Part shown: in pieces, positions 59,410 to 64,000 of the stretch
Numbering within the stretch: the first letter of the stretch is position 1
How the letters are laid out: each line of letters begins with the position of its first letter
Assembly: GCA_911728435.2 (NCBI GenBank)
Contig: OU452203.1
Location: forward strand, 13,227,651-13,291,650
Direction: 5' to 3'
Source: Apoderus coryli
Lineage: Eukaryota > Arthropoda > Insecta > Coleoptera > Attelabidae
Length of the DNA: 64,000 nt
Translations under genes and position numbers: made by a program
Notes under the pieces: model-generated
Told to the model about the DNA's origin: nothing
Seen by the model: only the letters and a program-made list of their open reading frames with translations
Database searches by the model: none

Positions 59410-62400
59410 TAACAATATCACGACTATATTAAATTCTATTATTTTTCTTAGCGATTTAAAATACCAAAACAAATGCTCAAAATGACTGCAAGTTTTTTCA
59501 ATAGGAGGAGGATTCACTTTTCAAAAAGACATCATATATTTTGCAAAATAACACAAGAAATGCATTTGAAATTATGATATACGACAGGATATAACTAAAG
59601 TGTTGCGAAAAACGAGAAATGCACTTGAAATTAGGTCTATCATATGTTTTGCAGTGACAGTAGGTGTAGACTAGACATTTAATATATTTAAAATCATCGC
59701 TATATAAAAAGAATCAAAATTCCCTAAACAAGAAAGTAAGAAAAAGGTTTTTTTGTGAAAATACTAGTGTCTTAGATGAACTTTTTCAATGTTCGCATTT
59801 TTGAAAATCCCTTTATTTTGATACGCACGTTTCAAGATGGCGACGAGGGTAATATATATAATAACCTATATTTCCTAAGGAAAAATACAAAAGTTTTAAA
59901 ATGTGTAATTTTTTTTTAATTTACAAGATTAATCAAAAAATTATAGTAACAAATTTTTTTTATTTAAAACTATTTTGAAAATGACGCTTAACACATGAAA
60001 AATTTGAGTGAGTTGGGCATTTTTTCCACGAGTTTATATAATATATCGGTAGGAAGTAGAATGCTTCCATCAGCGGCAAACAAAGATCGAGGAACTGAGC
60101 CAAATTCATGTTCTTTTTAGGATGTTAAGTGTATTTTTAAATTTTAAATCTTTGATGAAAACATGCAGTTTTACCCAAGTGATATTTAAAATTGTTATTA
60201 CCTAATACGTGAAGAGCATAAACATCGAATTGATCCAGTGATTTTTAAAAAAGTTTCCGATATCTATAGGTATTAAAACAATGGCTACAGTTGCTAAAAC
60301 CAATTTCTATAGCACTAGACGCAATACAACAAAAAGATGAATTTGTATCTCAAGCAGTTTACATATGGAAATAGTTACTTAGTTTTGACAATATTGAAGA
60401 AGAAAGAAGGTTGCGTCAATATCAATCAATTAAGAAGATATATATTTAAGCTCTAACCCCTTTTCACTTTTTGTGTGGGAGGCTAAGTTAGAGGTCATAA
60501 TCAACGTAACAGCAGTACAGTGGTAGAAATCTCAAGAAGATTGCATGATAACATTTTTAAACTCTTTTTTAAATTAATCATGATTTTTTTTTAAATGATA
60601 CCTGTTAAAATGTGATTTTAATCATCTCAACCATGGTTTAAATGTAGTCTTCATTAAAGCAATTCTCGTACTAATTTTTTTCGTGAATTTTTCCGTACTT
60701 CAAGAGTTAAATTTAATTATAAGGAGTTCACGAATTATTGTGGAAGCTGCTATAACTATACCTACACACACATTTGATATGACAACTAGGTACAAAGTAT
60801 AATAGAAAAATGCTACATTACGATGTATGATCAGAAGTAGGTAATCTATCTATCTAATTGTTAGGTCCTAACTAGATATAGGGTGTAGTGAAATAAAACA
60901 AAGAAAACATTTTAACAAATACATTCATATTTTTATTTAAATATGCAATACAAAGAGAATCAATTCATCAATATCATTCCATATTTTGCAATTAATTAAT
61001 TTTTCACACTTCGCTATTAGAATATAAGTAATATTTATATTCATAATATGATTTTTTAAAATCTTAATTATTTTTTATTTTCATTAATATTATAATAATA
61101 TAAAAACAATTCCGGGTATTTTTTTTAAACTTTTATCTTCTATTTACAGGTATTTGTACTCTTGAGCAAAAATACTTGTGTTTTTTATACTGTTGTATTG
61201 CATTTTGTGTGTAATTAGTTATTTTTAACTATTTTTCTTAACAAAAATATTTCGATACTATGTATAATCGGTTTTATTTAGTTTTGAGCATATTTTATAA
61301 CGGTAATAATATATTTTGCTAATAGTTTTACAACTTTATATTAATGGCATTTTATGCTTAAAATTGTGGTTTGAATAGTTTTGACGGGTGTGACAATTTT
61401 TCGATTAAGACAAAGTCTATAACATAATATGTGGAAGTTAAAACCACTTGCATATATGAATATTATGAAATGCAAAGCTAGCAATTATTGTCAGACTGTC
61501 AAAACTATCCTAAAAGGTAATATATTATATTCTTTCTGTAAATTAATACCTCAAATTAAAAACCTGAAATGATTCTCTCTCTCATTTTTACAAATACGTT
61601 TGGACGTAATATTAATTTTTATTTTGCTTTCTCAAAATACAGTTTTTGAATTTATTTATTTATTTTTTTTTTTGGAAAATGTTGAATCTTTTTTGCGAGA
61701 TTGTCTTTTGAAAAAACAGAACTATAATTTACTTAATTATGTCGGACATAGAATATATTATATCATACCTATTTATTTAATTATTTTTTTCTTGTGTTCA
61801 AAATTACTATTAAATGTTTAATAAAAATTACAGAAATAACTAGAACAGATTTAATAAAAACTAAATTTATTCTAGACCAAATTTTACAAAATTGTAAAAA
61901 CCCTGTTCGTTTATTAACAATATCCCAGTCATCTACTGATTATACATATATATATATATTATTACAATACTTGTTTTATATTTTCATAAAAACTGTGATG
62001 TATTTCAGAGATTAGTTATTAATTTATTTCAATACGTTGAGTTGATGCGACTGTTTGCAAAATTCGGACGCATTTTATAATGCAAGGGCTTAATTTGAAT
62101 TCTTTATAACATGCTATAATACTTATACTATATGATATCTGCTTGGATGGTGTGAGGGAATTAGTACTTAAAAATTGATTTTTTATCAGCTTGAGAATTT
62201 CATTTAGGGGTTAGTGATCTGTTTTCTCTTTATCCAATCACTGGAACTCAATATTTCAGTAAACAACTGTCGGAGTGAAAAATTGAGATACTTATTATCG
62301 AACTACACGCTCAAGAACGAAAATGTCATGTAGACTGTGCATCCAGGGTATGTTTTATAAATCTCTATTTATCCTGATTTTATTATTTTTTTTAATGCTC

Positions 62401-63689
62401 ATCCCAGCTGACTAGTGGCAGTTCTAGGAACTGATGTGAATATGCTTAGTGCAATATAATATTTAATCAAATCTTATTTACCAAACATATTTCGGAACAC
62501 AACTATGGCCATTATTTATTAGTGTTTTTTTTTTTTGTTAATTAATATGAGTTCTTAGTAATAATAAATAGGTAATTAAATGCAATTTGTTCAACGTTCG
62601 ATCCAAGCTATTTTTAGGATAAATTTATATTAAACGTGTTTTCTTTTTATAAATCATACTATGATTGTTTTAAATTGGAAAATATATAAATTAGATTAAC
62701 GAATTATTTGTGTGCCTCATGCATATGTTAAAATAATTATTAAAATAGCGAAAATATTTCATTAGACGCAAATCTAATCTACATGTTTTCCAACACATTA
62801 AAAAACTCATACTATGATTAATCGACTAAACTATTGAGTAAAACAAATTCAATATTCTGTTACAAACCTTTTCCCCGAAATGCTGAGTTATACTCATTCA
62901 CAACTATCATTAAAATATTACAACTACCCATTTGTTTCAGACTTTAATATATTTCTCCTTGTATATCTAAAATGTCAGACTGTTTTTACACTACGTAGAT
63001 CGGCTTTTCTATACGAAATTAAATTCTAACCACTGAATATGAAGCATGAGCTTCAAAGCCCGTAAGGCTTTTTCTGATTTTCGACACTCATATAGTGATA
63101 TTGAACTCACTATGTGGAGATTTCACTTTTATTTCCCGATAATACATACAAATCAATCTACTCTAAGATGGACTAGGTCTTTAGTCTAAATTTAATTAAA
63201 TCTATGTTTGAATGAAACACGTCTACTCCACATTCATTTCATTCATATCATCTACACTCCTCGTACGAAATTGATTATTTTGCATAAATCTATATTGTTT
63301 CACAAAAATAACTTTGACAGAACTTTCAATCGCACATTTAATTATTTAATAATACCAGTTGTGTACCGAAATATATAATATGGTAAATATTAGTAAACGA
63401 ATAAGATTTGACTAAATATATTTCATGGAGACATACACGTTTTATTGTAATTTACTGTTAACTGTCAGTTTCTCCCTAAGTTTAAGAAGTTTGTCTATTT
63501 TAACTCGCCAGTATTTTTTGGATTTTTGATAAGCAAATTCTCCAATTGAGATTTGAGATACGATGTATCGAAGTTAGATCTGGGAGCTTCATGGCTCTCA
63601 GAAATTAACAGTAAAAAGTATTGATCTTTGATATTAAAAATATAACAACAGTTAGCTCTCAACCATATATTAGACAATAAGAGTCAACG
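59410..63689. other. AT-rich DNA without recognised gene
   Basis: Only short ORFs with biased composition (for example 61,600-62,015). No splice-linked exon chain, RNA gene or transposon terminus was recognised. Confidence 0.5.
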
Positions 63690-64000
63690 GATGCCTGTCT
63701 CTCCGTCTGTTTATATGCACAATAACTAAATAATTATTGTAACGTGGATTTTGGGACTAATAGTTGAAGGGTGTAACCAGAGGGCCAACATTAAAAAAAT
63801 CATGTTTCCTAAACTAAATAAAAAAATTGAACCATCTTACATTTTTGGCCTAAAAAATCTGTGATATGTAATTAAAGTGTAATATAAGGACGCATAATGT
63901 ATCAAAAATGGACTCTAAAAATGATATAATTAACGACCATCAAAAAAGCTGAGAAGATTCTTGGTATCTTTTGTCAAAATATGCGACATAATTTTACTGG
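63690..64000. repeat. Partial copy of the 37.9-kb repeat family at the window edge
   Basis: CTGTCTCTCCGTCTGTTTATATGCAC, then phrases resembling TTTCCTAAACTAAATAAAAAAATTGA and GACGCATAATG, parallel the arm and core units of the foldback at 37.9-39.6 kb. Diverged; runs off the right edge. Confidence 0.4.

Noticed and set aside
59830..59850. AAGATGGCGACGAGG followed by GTAATA, like a YY1 site with start codon and donor
   Set aside because: No downstream exon fits, and this phrase is common in insect repeats.
1..64000. tRNA, rRNA and snRNA genes
   Set aside because: No cloverleaf with A/B box sequences or rRNA-like block was recognised by eye; a covariance-model scan would be decisive.

Overview
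The window looks like a piece of a large, AT-rich insect genome. It has short introns with GT-AG borders, a chromatin gene of the windei/ATF7IP family, many Tc1/mariner and pogo type transposons, non-LTR and Ty3/gypsy retroelements, and dispersed TAGGTA tracts. The insect order cannot be fixed from the sequence alone. No tRNA, rRNA, CRISPR array or bacterial operon was seen.

1-24 kb, minus strand: one split gene fills this part. A probable non-coding first exon ends at 24064. It is followed by coding exons 22962-23118 (start codon), 21127-22896, 9977-10653, 9260-9920, 7806-7903, 259-3474 and 20-145, and the gene runs off the left edge. Every exon junction is in phase. The first four coding exons are windei/ATF7IP-like: an acidic N-terminus, a nuclear localisation-like stretch, the conserved coiled coil that binds the SETDB1/Eggless H3K9 methyltransferase in the family, and a SUMO-interaction motif. 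The later exons encode something else: two C2H2-like fingers and three tryptophan-led helical repeats spread over an acidic 1,072-codon exon. Either this is one fusion or alternative-3'-end transcript, or two genes abut. The introns hold TE debris: a LINE RNase H fossil (6.4-6.9 kb), a perfect 44-bp hairpin (8.9 kb), a pogo element rebuilt into a 300-bp-arm palindrome (13.0-15.7 kb), a deleted mariner-like element, a LINE ORF1/gypsy integrase composite (18.2-20.1 kb) and a mariner fossil (20.5 kb).

24-37 kb: gene-poor. It holds a GC-richer promoter-like block with an NRF1-like site (24.2-24.3 kb), a long-TIR MITE (24.7-25.3 kb), a 7-kb zone dense in TAGGTA tracts with a dispersed ~60-bp motif, a perfect 98-bp tandem duplication, a 5'-truncated CR1/jockey-like LINE on the minus strand (35.07-36.12 kb), and a MITE.

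37-55.4 kb: the most unusual part. A ~1.9-kb unit is repeated in tandem (three full copies, a fourth broken copy and an orphan piece on each side). Each full unit carries the same five exon-like cassettes with matching acceptor and donor sites, which suggests an internally duplicated, spliced non-coding transcription unit. Transposons have landed in it: a 1.66-kb foldback with minisatellite core, a 1.24-kb nested foldback, a very young intact Ty3/gypsy element with 270-bp LTRs, and a 2.4-kb TIR element.

55.8-64 kb: an apparently intact DD41D mariner-like element with ~345-bp TIRs, an internally deleted pogo-like element (58.1-59.4 kb), then AT-rich DNA with no recognised gene. A relative of the 37.9-kb repeat family sits at the right edge.
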